Source: Rhizobium sp. CF080
Lineage (GTDB): Bacteria; Pseudomonadota; Alphaproteobacteria; Rhizobiales; Rhizobiaceae
Direction of reading: 5' to 3'
Assembly (NCBI RefSeq): GCF_000282095.2
Contig: NZ_AKKC02000004.1
Coordinates: 744,001-808,000, forward strand
Length of the DNA: 64,000 nt
Made by a program: the position numbers and the translations under genes. This document shows, piece by piece, positions 35,140 to 45,360 of the stretch. The notes beneath the pieces are model-generated. The model was not told the origin of the DNA and did not search any database. It saw only the letters and a program-made list of their open reading frames with translations. How positions within the stretch are numbered: position 1 is the stretch's first letter; the number at the start of each line of letters is the position of its first letter.

Positions 35140-35922
35140 ATGGAATTCGAAAACAAGACCATCGTCATCACCGGCGCCGCTGGCATTTTCGGCCGCTGGA
35201 CCGCCGCCTATTTCGCCAGGGAAGGCGCAAAGCTTTGCCTCAGCGACGTCCGCATGGATGGGCTGGAAAAGGCGGTCGCGGAGCTCGGCCTCGACCGCTC
35301 CAAGGTGCTTTTGCACGCGACCGAACTGACCAGCGACGCCTCGATGCTCGAACTCGTCGATCTCGTGAAGCGGGAATGGAAGGCACCGGACATTCTCGTC
35401 AACAATGCCGGCATCTACACCCGCTTCAGCCTGCTCGACATGGAGTTCTCCGACTGGGATCGCGTTTTCGGCGTCAATCTGCGCGCGCCCTTCGTGCTGT
35501 CGCGCGAGTTCGCCAAGCTGATGATTGCGGAAGGCAAGGCCGGTTCGATCGTCAACATCTCCTCGGGCGCGGCGCGCAAGATGAACCAGAATTCCGTGCC
35601 CTATTGCACCTCGAAGACGGCAATCGAACGTCTGTCAAAGGGTTTCGCTATGGAACTCGCCGAATACGGCATCCGCGTCAACGTCGTCGAGCCGGGCTTT
35701 GCGCCGGGCAGCGAGGTGAGCGAGCTTTCCGACGAATACGTCACCAACATGCTGAAGAACATTCCGCTCGGCCGCGCCAGCGGTCCGGAAGATGCGCCGG
35801 GTGCGATCGCCTATCTCTGCTCGGACAAGGCCGCCTTCATCACCGGCGCCGTGATCAGCGTCGATGGCGGCAATTCGATCGGCAACTACAAGCGCCCTGA
35901 GCGGGCAAAGACGGCAGGCTGA
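35140..35922 (+). CDS. Short-chain dehydrogenase/reductase (SDR)
   Basis: 260-residue classical SDR. The cofactor motif is VITGAAGIFGRWTAAYFARE (a TGxxxIxG variant), followed by NNAGIYTRF, the catalytic Ser in IVNISSGAARKM, and Tyr/Lys in VPYCTSKTAIERLSKGFA. RVNVVEPGFAPGSEVSEL and VISVDGGNSIGNYKRP close it. It reduces or oxidises an alcohol/ketone using NAD(P)H. Its place inside a transporter operon, between the permeases and the ATPases, points to action on the imported compound. Confidence 0.93.
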   Translation: MEFENKTIVITGAAGIFGRWTAAYFAREGAKLCLSDVRMDGLEKAVAELGLDRSKVLLHATELTSDASMLELVDLVKREWKAPDILVNNAGIYTRFSLLDMEFSDWDRVFGVNLRAPFVLSREFAKLMIAEGKAGSIVNISSGAARKMNQNSVPYCTSKTAIERLSKGFAMELAEYGIRVNVVEPGFAPGSEVSELSDEYVTNMLKNIPLGRASGPEDAPGAIAYLCSDKAAFITGAVISVDGGNSIGNYKRPERAKTAG

Positions 35923-35928
35923 GGAGAC

Positions 35929-36920
<992 letters not shown>

Positions 36921-36924
<4 letters not shown>

Positions 36925-37898
36925 GCGAGCAGCAGAACGTACTCGAAATCCGGGACGTTGCGGTTCATTTCGGCGGTCGCGGCGGCTTGCTCGGCAAGGC
37001 CGGCCCGGTGGTCAAGGCCGTCAACGGCGTCGACCTCGATATCGCCCGCGGCGAGACCGTGGCGCTGGTCGGCGAATCCGGCTGCGGCAAGTCGACGCTT
37101 TCCAACACCATCGTCGGCCTGCAGGCTCCGATCTCCGGCAGCGTCCGGATCAGCGGCGAAGAAGTGGTCGGCGCCGATCGCCGTCAACTCAACGATATCC
37201 GCCGCAAGGTGCAGATGATCTTCCAGGATCCGGCGCTGTCGCTCGATCCGCGTTCGACCGTCGGCGCCACGATCGGTGAGCCGCTGATCGTGCGCGGCGT
37301 CGCCAAGGGCAGGGCGCTGAAGGAACGTGTTGCGACGCTCCTGCAGCAGGTGGGTCTGAGGCCGGAACATGCGGATCGTTATCCGCACCAGTTTTCCGGC
37401 GGCCAGCGCCAACGCGTGGTGATTGCCCGTGCGCTCGCCCTGGAACCGGATCTCCTCATCTGCGACGAGCCGGTCTCGGCGCTCGACGTCTCGGTGCGCG
37501 CCCAGATTCTCAACCTGCTGGTGGCGTTGCAGAAGCGCACCGGCGTCTCCTACCTCTTCGTCAGCCATGATCTCGGCGTGGTCCGGCATATCTGCGACCG
37601 GGTGGTCGTCATGTATCTCGGTCGCTTCGTGGAAATGGCGGATCGCGACACCTTCTTCGCCAATCCGAAACACCCCTATACAAAGGCGCTGATGTCGGCC
37701 GTGCCGGAGGCCGATCCGCAAGTGCAGCGGTCCAAGGAGCGGCTGATCCTCGGCGGCGAACTGCCGAGCCCCGCCAACATTCCTTCGGGCTGCGCCTTCC
37801 ACACGCGCTGCCCGCTTGCCACCGAAATCTGCTCGAAAGAGCGGCCGGAACTGACGTCGCGTGCCGATGGCGCGCGCGTCGCCTGCCATCACGCATGA
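36921..37898 (+). CDS. Dipeptide-type ABC transporter ATP-binding protein (DppF-like)
   Basis: 325-residue ATPase with Walker A VGESGCGKSTLSNTI, signature FSGGQRQRVVIARAL, Walker B LLICDEPVSALDVS, switch His in FVSHDLGVV, and the C-terminal CAFHTRCPLATEIC region. It starts at ATG 36921, overlapping the DppD-like stop by 4 bp, and completes a full B-C-D-F importer. The next gene, a penicillin-acylase homologue, begins 7 bp later. Confidence 0.94.
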
Positions 37899-37905
37899 GA
37901 ATGAA

Positions 37906-40260
37906 ATGAGCGACGTCCAGGCACACGAAACCCTCCGGCTGAGCGGGCTCGAAGCCCAGGCGGAAATCCGCATCGACCGCTGGGGCATTCCGCATATCAA
38001 GGCAACCAGCGAGAAGGACCTGTTCTTCGTCCAGGGGTTCAACGCCGCCCGCGACCGGCTGTGGCAGCTCGATCTCTGGCGCAAGCGCGGCCTCGGCCTC
38101 CTGGCCGCCGATTTCGGGCCTGGTTACCTGGCGCAGGACCATGCCGCCCGGCATTTTCTCTATCGCGGCGATATGGCCCCCGAATGGACCTCCTACGCGC
38201 CGGATACGCAGGCGATCTGCACCGCCTTTGTCGCTGGTATCAATGCATATGTCACGCTCTGCGAGTTGGAACCTGCCCGCCTGTCGCCGGAGTTCGACCT
38301 CTTCGGCACTAGGCCATCGCGCTGGGAGCCGTCCGACGTGGTGCGGATACGCAGTCATGCGCTGACCCGCAACGGCATTTCCGAAATCCTGCGCGCCAAC
38401 ATCATGGCGCTCGCCGACGCGGAAACCGATCTGCTGCGCTTCGAGCTCGATCCGCCTGTCTCGCCGAAGCCGGAGACGGGGATTTTGCTCGCCGACATTC
38501 CGCTCGTCGCGACGCGCCTCTTCAAGCTTGCCACCGCGGCCGTCACGTTCGACAAGGCCCGCCTGACAGCAACGCTCGCCGACGTCTGGAAATGGGTCGA
38601 CGTCACCGATCTCGGCGATATCGTCCAGGCGATCGCCGAGGAGGGGTCCAACAACTGGGCGGTGCACGGTTCGCGCACCGAGACCGGCCGGCCGATCCTC
38701 GCCAGCGATCCGCACCGGGCGCATGCGGTCCCGTCGCTGCGCTATCTCGTCCACCTCGACGCCCCTGGATTTAACGCCATCGGCACCGGCGAACCGACCG
38801 CGCCGGGCATCTCGCTCGGCCATAACGACCGCATTGCCTTCGGCCTCACCATCTTCGGCGCCGACCAGGAAGACGTTTATGTGTACGAGACCAAGGACGG
38901 CGATCCGGACCATTATCGTTACGGCGACGGCTGGGAGACAATCACCCGCATCGAGGAGAGCTTCCCGGTCAAGGGGTATCCCGACCAGGTGCTGACACTC
39001 TCGTTCACCCGCCATGGCCCGATCCTCCACGAGAACCCGAAGATCCGGCAGGCGATTGCCATGCGCTCCGTCTGGCTATCGCCCGGTTCGGCCGCCTATC
39101 TTGGCAGCCTGTCCTATATGCGCAGCGGTTCCGTGCGGGCATTTTCGCAGACGCTTGGCTCCTGGGGCACACCCTCCGTCAACCAGGTCAGTGCCGATGT
39201 AGAGGGCAATATCGGCTGGTTCACCGCCGGTTTCACGCCGGTGCGCCGGAATTGGGAAGGGCTGCTGCCCGTGCCGGGTCACGGCTCTCACGAATGGGAC
39301 GGCTTTCTGCCCGCCGAGCAATTGCCGCGCGCCTGCAATCCGGCCGACGGTTTCGTCGCCTCGGCCAACGAGATGAACCTGCCTGCCGACCGCGATCCAA
39401 ACGACCCGTCGATCGGCCACGAATGGGCGGAGGTCAGCCGTGCCCAACGCATCAAGTCAGTGCTCCGAGCGGACCCGAAGCACACGCTGAAAGCCTCGAT
39501 GGCCTTGCAGACCGATGTCTATTCCCGCCCCGCCGCAGCCATGTGTGCGGTGCTTCAAAAGGTTGCCGGCCATCAATCGCTGGATAACCGGCAGGAACGT
39601 GCCGCAAAGCTCTTCAACGGCTGGGATTATCGCCTCGAAGCGGCGAGCGCACCGGCAGCGCTCTTCGAAGTCTGGTGGATGAAGCATCTACGGCCCGCAC
39701 TGCTCGCCAAATTCGCGCCGAACCCGACGGTGCGCCAATTGCTGCTGCCCGGCGACGTCGATCGCATGCTGGTGCTGCTCAGCGAACCGGGCATGCTCTG
39801 GGATGCTGCCGAACGCGACGCCATGCTGCTCTCGACGCTTTCCGCCGGTTTTGCCGATTGTGAAAGCCGGCTCGGCGCCGATCCGGCGGCCTGGCGCTGG
39901 GGCGACCTGCACCGCGCGCTCTTCGAACATGCGACCAGCCGCATCAAGAGTGAAGGAGCTACCGACTGGAATATCGGCCCATTGCCGCTCGGTGGCAGCC
40001 GCTCGACACCCCTGCATGCCGGTTACCGGATGGGCGACTTCGGCGTCAATGCCGGCGCCTCCGTCCGACTCGTCATGGATGTCGGCGACTGGGACAATAG
40101 CGTTTGCATCAACACGCCCGGCCAGTCCGGCGATCCACGCTCACCTCATTACCGCGATCTCGCCGACACCTGGTCGAAAGGCGAATACGTGCCGCTTCTC
40201 TACAGCGATGCCCGAATTATCCAGGAGACCGTCCACCGCATCACGCTTCTGCCGGCTTAG
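37906..40260 (+). CDS. Penicillin acylase family (Ntn) amidohydrolase, no obvious signal peptide
   Basis: 784-residue precursor of the penicillin G acylase/AHL acylase superfamily. The segment EIRIDRWGIPHIKATSEKDLF and FVQGFNAARDRLWQLDLWR are those of the alpha chain. The autocatalytic N-terminal nucleophile of the beta chain is Ser248 in EEGSNNWAVHGSRTETG; Asn of the oxyanion hole lies in QVSADVEGNIGWFTAG. Family members are normally exported, but this one starts with a hydrophilic stretch (MSDVQAHETLRLSGLEAQ), which implies a cytosolic enzyme acting on imported amides. It is the last gene of the operon, 7 bp after the DppF-like gene. Possible substrates include N-acyl amino acids, acyl-homoserine lactones or acylated peptides. 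Confidence 0.92.
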   Translation: MSDVQAHETLRLSGLEAQAEIRIDRWGIPHIKATSEKDLFFVQGFNAARDRLWQLDLWRKRGLGLLAADFGPGYLAQDHAARHFLYRGDMAPEWTSYAPDTQAICTAFVAGINAYVTLCELEPARLSPEFDLFGTRPSRWEPSDVVRIRSHALTRNGISEILRANIMALADAETDLLRFELDPPVSPKPETGILLADIPLVATRLFKLATAAVTFDKARLTATLADVWKWVDVTDLGDIVQAIAEEGSNNWAVHGSRTETGRPILASDPHRAHAVPSLRYLVHLDAPGFNAIGTGEPTAPGISLGHNDRIAFGLTIFGADQEDVYVYETKDGDPDHYRYGDGWETITRIEESFPVKGYPDQVLTLSFTRHGPILHENPKIRQAIAMRSVWLSPGSAAYLGSLSYMRSGSVRAFSQTLGSWGTPSVNQVSADVEGNIGWFTAGFTPVRRNWEGLLPVPGHGSHEWDGFLPAEQLPRACNPADGFVASANEMNLPADRDPNDPSIGHEWAEVSRAQRIKSVLRADPKHTLKASMALQTDVYSRPAAAMCAVLQKVAGHQSLDNRQERAAKLFNGWDYRLEAASAPAALFEVWWMKHLRPALLAKFAPNPTVRQLLLPGDVDRMLVLLSEPGMLWDAAERDAMLLSTLSAGFADCESRLGADPAAWRWGDLHRALFEHATSRIKSEGATDWNIGPLPLGGSRSTPLHAGYRMGDFGVNAGASVRLVMDVGDWDNSVCINTPGQSGDPRSPHYRDLADTWSKGEYVPLLYSDARIIQETVHRITLLPA

Positions 40261-40409
40261 AGCGGAAATTTTCTTCGGCCTTTGTTTGCCCGCCACGGTG
40301 TTCGCTTCTGGCGCCGACTGCGGTCAAGGCTCCGAAATGCCGTTTGAAGTCGCAGCTGAATTGAGCTGGGCTCGCGTACTCAACCGAAGCCGCGACTTCT
40401 GCAATCGTT

Positions 40410-40564
40410 CTGCTCCCGCGGTCCTAGACCTGGTCGAATCCGATGATCCTCCGCTTCAGCTTCTGCTCGGCAGCGACGCCCTCAAGTCTATGGCGGACAG
40501 GATCGCGCGCCGCCAGCGGGAGATTGAGGCGTTGAAGCGTATCACCGTCTCGACCGATGGGTGA
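40410..40564 (+). pseudogene. Remnant of an SDR gene (C-terminal fragment)
   Basis: This frame encodes about 50 residues, SAPAVLDLVESDDPPLQLLL followed by GSDALKSMADRI and ending EIEALKRITVSTDG. It closely resembles the C-terminal end of a class of SDRs that finish with a PPLRLLLGSDAL-type motif and a helix ending in STD. The cofactor-binding and catalytic parts are absent: upstream the frame runs into the penicillin-acylase gene out of frame. A possible ATG at 40337 would give a 75-residue product, but I read it as a relic of a deleted dehydrogenase gene. Confidence 0.55.
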
Positions 40565-40588
40565 TCGCGCAGAGTTCTTCCTTCCTGC

Positions 40589-40617
40589 TTGACAGCCTCC
40601 CTACTGAAAGGTAGGCT
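40589..40617 (+). promoter_or_regulatory. Promoter and TetR operator of the 40624 regulator gene
   Basis: TTGACA (40589-40594) and TAGGCT (40612-40617) are 17 bp apart. The inverted repeat CCTAC-tgaaag-GTAGG (40600-40615) fills the spacer and touches the -10. Transcription would start within a few bases of the ATG at 40624, so the message may be leaderless. A matching CTAC-N6-GTAG repeat precedes the gene at 41291. Confidence 0.65.
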
Positions 40618-40623
40618 CAGTGT

Positions 40624-41214
40624 ATGAGCAACCTTTTGACGACGTCCGACGAAATCCTGGCCTCTGCGCGAACACTGATCATGAGCGGAGGATATAATGG
40701 CTTCAGCTATGCCGATATTGCGGATGTCGTCGGGATCCGCAAGGCCAGCATCCATCACCATTTTCCAAGCAAGGTCGACTTGGTCCGCACGCTCGTAGCG
40801 CGATATCGTGAGGAAGCGGAAGTGGCCGTGACGGCTCTGGAACGGAACGTCCAGAACCCCCTCGAGCTCCTCAAAACCTATGCGGGCCACTGGGCCAGGT
40901 GCATTGAGGACGCAAGCAGGCCTTTTTGCGTGTGCGCTCTGCTTGCGAGTGAACTGCCGGCGCTGCCGCCGGAAGTCGCAGGGGAGGTGAAGGCTTTTTT
41001 CCGCTTTGCCTCGACATGGCTGACCTCGGTCATGGAACGAGGCTCCAGGGAGGGGGCTTTAAATCTGTCGAGTGAACCTCGCGTCGAGGCTGAGGCGTTC
41101 ATGGCGTCCGTCCACGGTGCCATGCTCTCAGCGCGCGCCTACGGGACCCCGGAAGTATTCGCCGCCATTCTGACGCCTACCCTGGAGCGGTTGTCACCAA
41201 CCGTCGCTCATTAA
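40624..41214 (+). CDS. TetR-family transcriptional regulator
   Basis: 196-residue regulator with an N-terminal TetR helix-turn-helix (ILASARTLIMSGGYNGFSYA, then VVGIRKASIHHHFPSKVDLV) and a C-terminal helical ligand-binding part with two cysteines (RPFCVCALLASELPAL). It lies beside a promoter whose spacer carries a palindrome, which suggests autorepression. The nearest intact target is the secreted protein gene at 41291. An SDR fragment directly upstream suggests the ancestral locus had a dehydrogenase under its control. Confidence 0.92.
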   Translation: MSNLLTTSDEILASARTLIMSGGYNGFSYADIADVVGIRKASIHHHFPSKVDLVRTLVARYREEAEVAVTALERNVQNPLELLKTYAGHWARCIEDASRPFCVCALLASELPALPPEVAGEVKAFFRFASTWLTSVMERGSREGALNLSSEPRVEAEAFMASVHGAMLSARAYGTPEVFAAILTPTLERLSPTVAH

Positions 41215-41222
41215 AAACTTGG

Positions 41223-41238
41223 GGCGGCCTAAACCGCC
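41223..41238. other. G+C-rich stem-loop after the TetR gene
   Basis: GGCGG (41223-41227) and CCGCC (41234-41238) enclose a 6-base loop 9 bp after the TetR stop. No T-run follows, so termination would be weak. Confidence 0.4.
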
Positions 41239-41264
41239 TCAAGGGATAACTGCGCTTCAATAAA

Positions 41265-41278
41265 CTACCAACCAGTAG
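41265..41278 (+). promoter_or_regulatory. TetR-type operator before the 41291 gene
   Basis: CTAC-caacca-GTAG has the same arms and the same 6-bp spacer as the repeat in the TetR gene's own promoter, although the spacer sequence differs. It lies 12 bp before the start codon and overlaps the probable ribosome site (AGGAAG), so binding could block transcription near the start point. Confidence 0.55.
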
Positions 41279-41290
41279 GAAGATTTGAAA

Positions 41291-41920
41291 ATGAACAAGA
41301 ATATTCTCTCCGCTCTCATGTTGGGACTGTCCGGGATATCGTCGGCGGCCATTCTAGCCGCGCCCGTCCATGCGGAAGACAAGAAAGCCGAGCAGGTCCA
41401 TGTCCGTGGCAGCATCGTCGACTTTGGTGGGGCGACCCTCAAGGTGAAGACGCGCGAAGGAGAGACCGTCGATGTCGCCCTCGCTGATGGCTGGAAAGTT
41501 TCCAGCGTGGCAAACGCAAAGGTCACCGACATCAAGCCGGGCGATTTCGTTGGCATCGCATCCCTGCCGAAAGAAGGTGGTGGTGAGGGCGCGCTTGAAG
41601 TGCTCATCTTCCCGCCGACGCTGAAAGGTGCAGGCGAGGGCAGCTACGGTTGGGACCTTAAGCCCAACAGCAGCATGACCAACGCGATCGTGGCAGATGC
41701 CGTTAAGGGCGTCGACGGCCGGACGGTCACCGTCTCCTATCACGGCAAGGAAAAGAAGATTTCTATTCCGGACGGCACGCCCGTCGTGACTTTTGCTCCG
41801 GCAACCAAGGAGGATCTCGTTCCCGGCGCCGTTGTCTTCATTCCTGCCGAGAAGGCTGCGACCGGCACTATCGCCCATCAGGTCCTGGTCGGAAAGAATG
41901 GCGTGGTTCCGCCCATGTGA
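41291..41920 (+). CDS. Secreted protein with two OB-like/DUF5666-like repeats, unknown function
   Basis: 209-residue protein with a Sec signal peptide (NKNILSALMLGLSGISSAAI, cleavage near APVHAED). The mature part appears to hold two beta-rich modules: VRGSIVDFGGATLKVKTREG with VTDIKPGDFVGIA, and VKGVDGRTVTVSYHGKEKKI with DLVPGAVVFIPAE. The pattern of a beta strand, a short hairpin and a DxxPGxxV turn resembles DUF5666-type OB-like domains. The role is unknown. ATG 41291 is preferred to TTG 41285. It is probably a target of the TetR repressor upstream. Confidence 0.8.
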   Translation: MNKNILSALMLGLSGISSAAILAAPVHAEDKKAEQVHVRGSIVDFGGATLKVKTREGETVDVALADGWKVSSVANAKVTDIKPGDFVGIASLPKEGGGEGALEVLIFPPTLKGAGEGSYGWDLKPNSSMTNAIVADAVKGVDGRTVTVSYHGKEKKISIPDGTPVVTFAPATKEDLVPGAVVFIPAEKAATGTIAHQVLVGKNGVVPPM

Positions 41921-42275
41921 GCCTGTGTCGAGGGTTGGAGCGCTATCGGGTAGTGAACTGGCGTTCCGCCCACAGACGATCCCACAAGCAGGTGAAATAC
42001 GTCATCGCATCGAGTTCGTCGACTTTGCACGTCCCCGGGGCCGTAACGGCGGTTGCCGGGAAGATCGGGGTTACGGTCGCTACGCGGGAATCTGACCCTC
42101 GGGTGGGTTCCAAGGTTGGTCGGCGGCTTCCGCGGCCGGCGCACGACATACAGCCCTACGGGGCAATCAAAACGGAACGAGAGCACACCCTTTGGAAAAC
42201 CTGTCGGCTCCTTGTGAGTGCGCCGGCGCTTCGACCTGACAGACTCCTCCATCAAACCATAGTTAGGATGTCACC
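41921..42275. other. 355-bp intergenic region without a recognisable gene
   Basis: Both strands contain frames of 68-125 codons, but their translations are rich in Arg, Ser and Pro and match nothing I know. I see no operator like those of the TetR gene, no clear promoter and no insertion-sequence ends. It may hold degraded coding sequence. Confidence 0.4.
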
Positions 42276-42851
42276 ATGACGAACGACCAAACGAACCTCG
42301 CTGAAAGCGGCAAGGATTATTGGCTGAAGCGATATTATTTTGCCCGGGCAGCATTTTCGGTGATCTGGGTTGCGGCAGCGTTGACTGCCGGCCGCCAATC
42401 ATTTCCCATGGCGGCCGCCTTGCTGATCATCTATCCCGCCTGGGACGCGGCCGCCAATTTTGTCGATGCGGCGCGAAATGGCGGCTTGGCGAACAACCGG
42501 AGTCAAGCGATCAACGTCGCCGTCAGTTCGGTGATGACCGTCGCAGTGATTGTCGCTCTCACAATGAGCATGAACTGGGTTCTCGCTGCCTTCGGTCTGT
42601 GGGCGATCTTTTCCGGTCTGCTGCAGCTTGGCACGGCTCTTCGGCGCTGGAAGACAAGCGGTGGCCAGTGGGCAATGATCCTCAGCGGCGGTCAGTCCGC
42701 TGTAGCGGGCGCCTTCTTCATCTTTCAGGCGCGGATGCCGGAACCCCCGTCAATTGCCGACATCGCAGGTTATGCAGGCCTCGGCGCCTTCTACTTTCTT
42801 GTCTCGGCAGTTTGGCTAAGCATCAGCCACATGCGGCGGAGGACGGCCTGA
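42276..42851 (+). CDS. Integral membrane protein, DUF308-like
   Basis: 191-residue protein with about six hydrophobic helices (FSVIWVAAALTAG, AAALLIIYPAWDAAANF, INVAVSSVMTVAVIVALTM, VLAAFGLWAIFSGLLQLG, MILSGGQSAVAGAFFIF, GYAGLGAFYFLVSAVWL). The layout resembles the DUF308/HdeD group of small acid-stress-linked membrane proteins; function is not established. The final tail SHMRRRTA gives a positive cytosolic end. It may belong with the TetR-controlled genes, though no operator is seen before it. Confidence 0.85.
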   Translation: MTNDQTNLAESGKDYWLKRYYFARAAFSVIWVAAALTAGRQSFPMAAALLIIYPAWDAAANFVDAARNGGLANNRSQAINVAVSSVMTVAVIVALTMSMNWVLAAFGLWAIFSGLLQLGTALRRWKTSGGQWAMILSGGQSAVAGAFFIFQARMPEPPSIADIAGYAGLGAFYFLVSAVWLSISHMRRRTA

Positions 42852-42864
42852 TCCATGCGCGGAG

Positions 42865-42886
42865 TGGAGAGCTTCCGCTCTCCATT
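42865..42886. terminator. Hairpin terminator between convergent genes
   Basis: TGGAGAGC (42865-42872) and GCTCTCCA (42877-42884) form a perfect 8-bp stem with a TTCC loop, 13 bp after the DUF308-like gene. The T-run is poor, so efficiency is uncertain. Confidence 0.5.
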
Positions 42887-43012
42887 CATGACCAACCGAA
42901 GGGACGGCACGAGCGTGCGGCCCATGGCAACGTGGTCCGCCTGCGCCTCGGGAGCGGACCGGTGGTTTTGCAACGAGTTGGTCAGTTGGGATGGCACGAG
43001 TTCGCGACCAAT

Positions 43013-44269
43013 CTACATGCTCGTCAACCACAAATAGGCCGCGGCAGTCCAGGAAAAGCCGAGGCCGCCGCAACCTTCGCCACTCACCGGGTCGAAATAT
43101 TCGGCAAAACCTTCTGCTTCGATCGCCGCAACCGTTGATCTCCGCAGCTCCGTTGCAGCATCCGGATGACCGTTGCGCTTCAGGCCATCGATCAGCAGCC
43201 AGTTGATGATCGCCCAGGACGGACCGCGCCAGTAGCGTTTTGGTTCCCAGCTTGCGATGCCCGGCTTGGTGGTCGGGAAGGCGACTTTCAGTCCCTTCGA
43301 CCAGACCTTCATCTCGTCGACCAACGCATCGGCGATGCCCTTTTCCAGGTCGAGCGAGAGGAGCGGAATGAAGCCCGCCTGCGTCGCTGCCTCGACATCC
43401 TCGCCGGAGATGAGGTCGCGGGAGACGAAGCGCGACAGGGAAGGGCGCCACTGTGCCAGGATCGCCTTGCGGGTCCGATCGTTGAAGGCGGCGATCTCCG
43501 CTGCATCCTCCGTCCGGCCGAATTCGCGGGCGAGATGTTCGAGGTCCTCGCCGGCCTTCAGGAGGATCGCCGTCGTCTGGATTTCGGCGACCTTGAACGG
43601 CGCCTTTTCCCATTGTTTCGCCGGGTCCCAGCCGCAGGCGGCATAGGTATCGACCAGGTGGATGAAGCGGTTATAGTCTTCGTCGCGCGGCCGCATCGAG
43701 GCGTTCACATGGCCGGTGTCCTTGCGCACGACCGGCGTGTCGGTCGTGGTCGGCACGCGGGCAAGCGCGATGTCCCAGGCCGGCGAGTTGTCGCTGCCGC
43801 TTTCCCAAGGGTGAAGCAGGGCCACCAGGCCGGTGCCTTGCGGATCACGGGCGGAATACCACCAGCGATGCCATTTCAGTGCCGCCTCGTAGAGGGGCAG
43901 TGTGCGGGCCTCGGCGCCGCTACCGGCTGCCTCGAACACCTTGCGCAACGCGATCGCAAAGACCGGCGGCTGGGTGATGCCGGAGGTCGGGATTGTGTGA
44001 TGGGTGCGCCAGACGTTCGGACCGGGGAAATAGGTGTCGCTCGGCTGGTGGAAGACGATATGCGGCACCATGCCGTCCGCCCACTGCCCCTCGATCAGCC
44101 GCTCCAGCTCGCGAAAGGCGCGCTCGGTGTCGTAAAGGGCGAAACCCATGGCGACGAAGGCGGAATCCCAGTTCCACTGGAAGGGGTAGAGCCGGTCGGT
44201 CGGCACCGTATAGCCGCCGCGGTCGTTGGCGACCAGAATGCGCTTCGCCTCGGTAATATGCACGTTCAT
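43013..44269 (-). CDS. MGH1/trehalase-like (alpha/alpha)6-barrel glycoside hydrolase
   Basis: 418-residue cytosolic protein of the GH63/GH37-like (MGH1-type) barrel superfamily. Landmarks are RLYPFQWNWDSAFVAMGFAL, GMVPHIVFHQPSDTYFPGP, SGITQPPVFAIAL, LLHPWESGSDNSPAWDIAL (likely catalytic acid region), RYWRGPSWAIINWLLIDGL and GGLGFSWTAAAYLWL. Relatives cleave alpha-glucosides, trehalose or mannosylglycerate. It is the last gene of a LacI-led sugar ABC operon, so it probably hydrolyses the imported glycoside inside the cell. Confidence 0.88.
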   Translation of the reverse strand: MNVHITEAKRILVANDRGGYTVPTDRLYPFQWNWDSAFVAMGFALYDTERAFRELERLIEGQWADGMVPHIVFHQPSDTYFPGPNVWRTHHTIPTSGITQPPVFAIALRKVFEAAGSGAEARTLPLYEAALKWHRWWYSARDPQGTGLVALLHPWESGSDNSPAWDIALARVPTTTDTPVVRKDTGHVNASMRPRDEDYNRFIHLVDTYAACGWDPAKQWEKAPFKVAEIQTTAILLKAGEDLEHLAREFGRTEDAAEIAAFNDRTRKAILAQWRPSLSRFVSRDLISGEDVEAATQAGFIPLLSLDLEKGIADALVDEMKVWSKGLKVAFPTTKPGIASWEPKRYWRGPSWAIINWLLIDGLKRNGHPDAATELRRSTVAAIEAEGFAEYFDPVSGEGCGGLGFSWTAAAYLWLTSM

Positions 44270-44288
44270 GTCGGGTACTCCGGTATGC

Positions 44289-45347
<1,059 letters not shown>

Positions 45348-45360
45348 GTCTTTGGTCCCG

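Noticed and set aside
37609..39030. 473-codon minus-strand frame
   Set aside because: Antisense to the DppF-like and acylase genes, no recognisable domain.
39803..40564. A 253-codon plus-strand gene covering the SDR-like tail
   Set aside because: Its first 150 codons are an out-of-frame reading of the acylase gene; only the last part resembles an SDR, so it is treated as a remnant.
41917..42279. Open frame of 120 codons between the secreted and DUF308-like genes
   Set aside because: Arg/Ser/Pro-rich, no ribosome site, overlaps the next gene's start and has equally long antisense frames.
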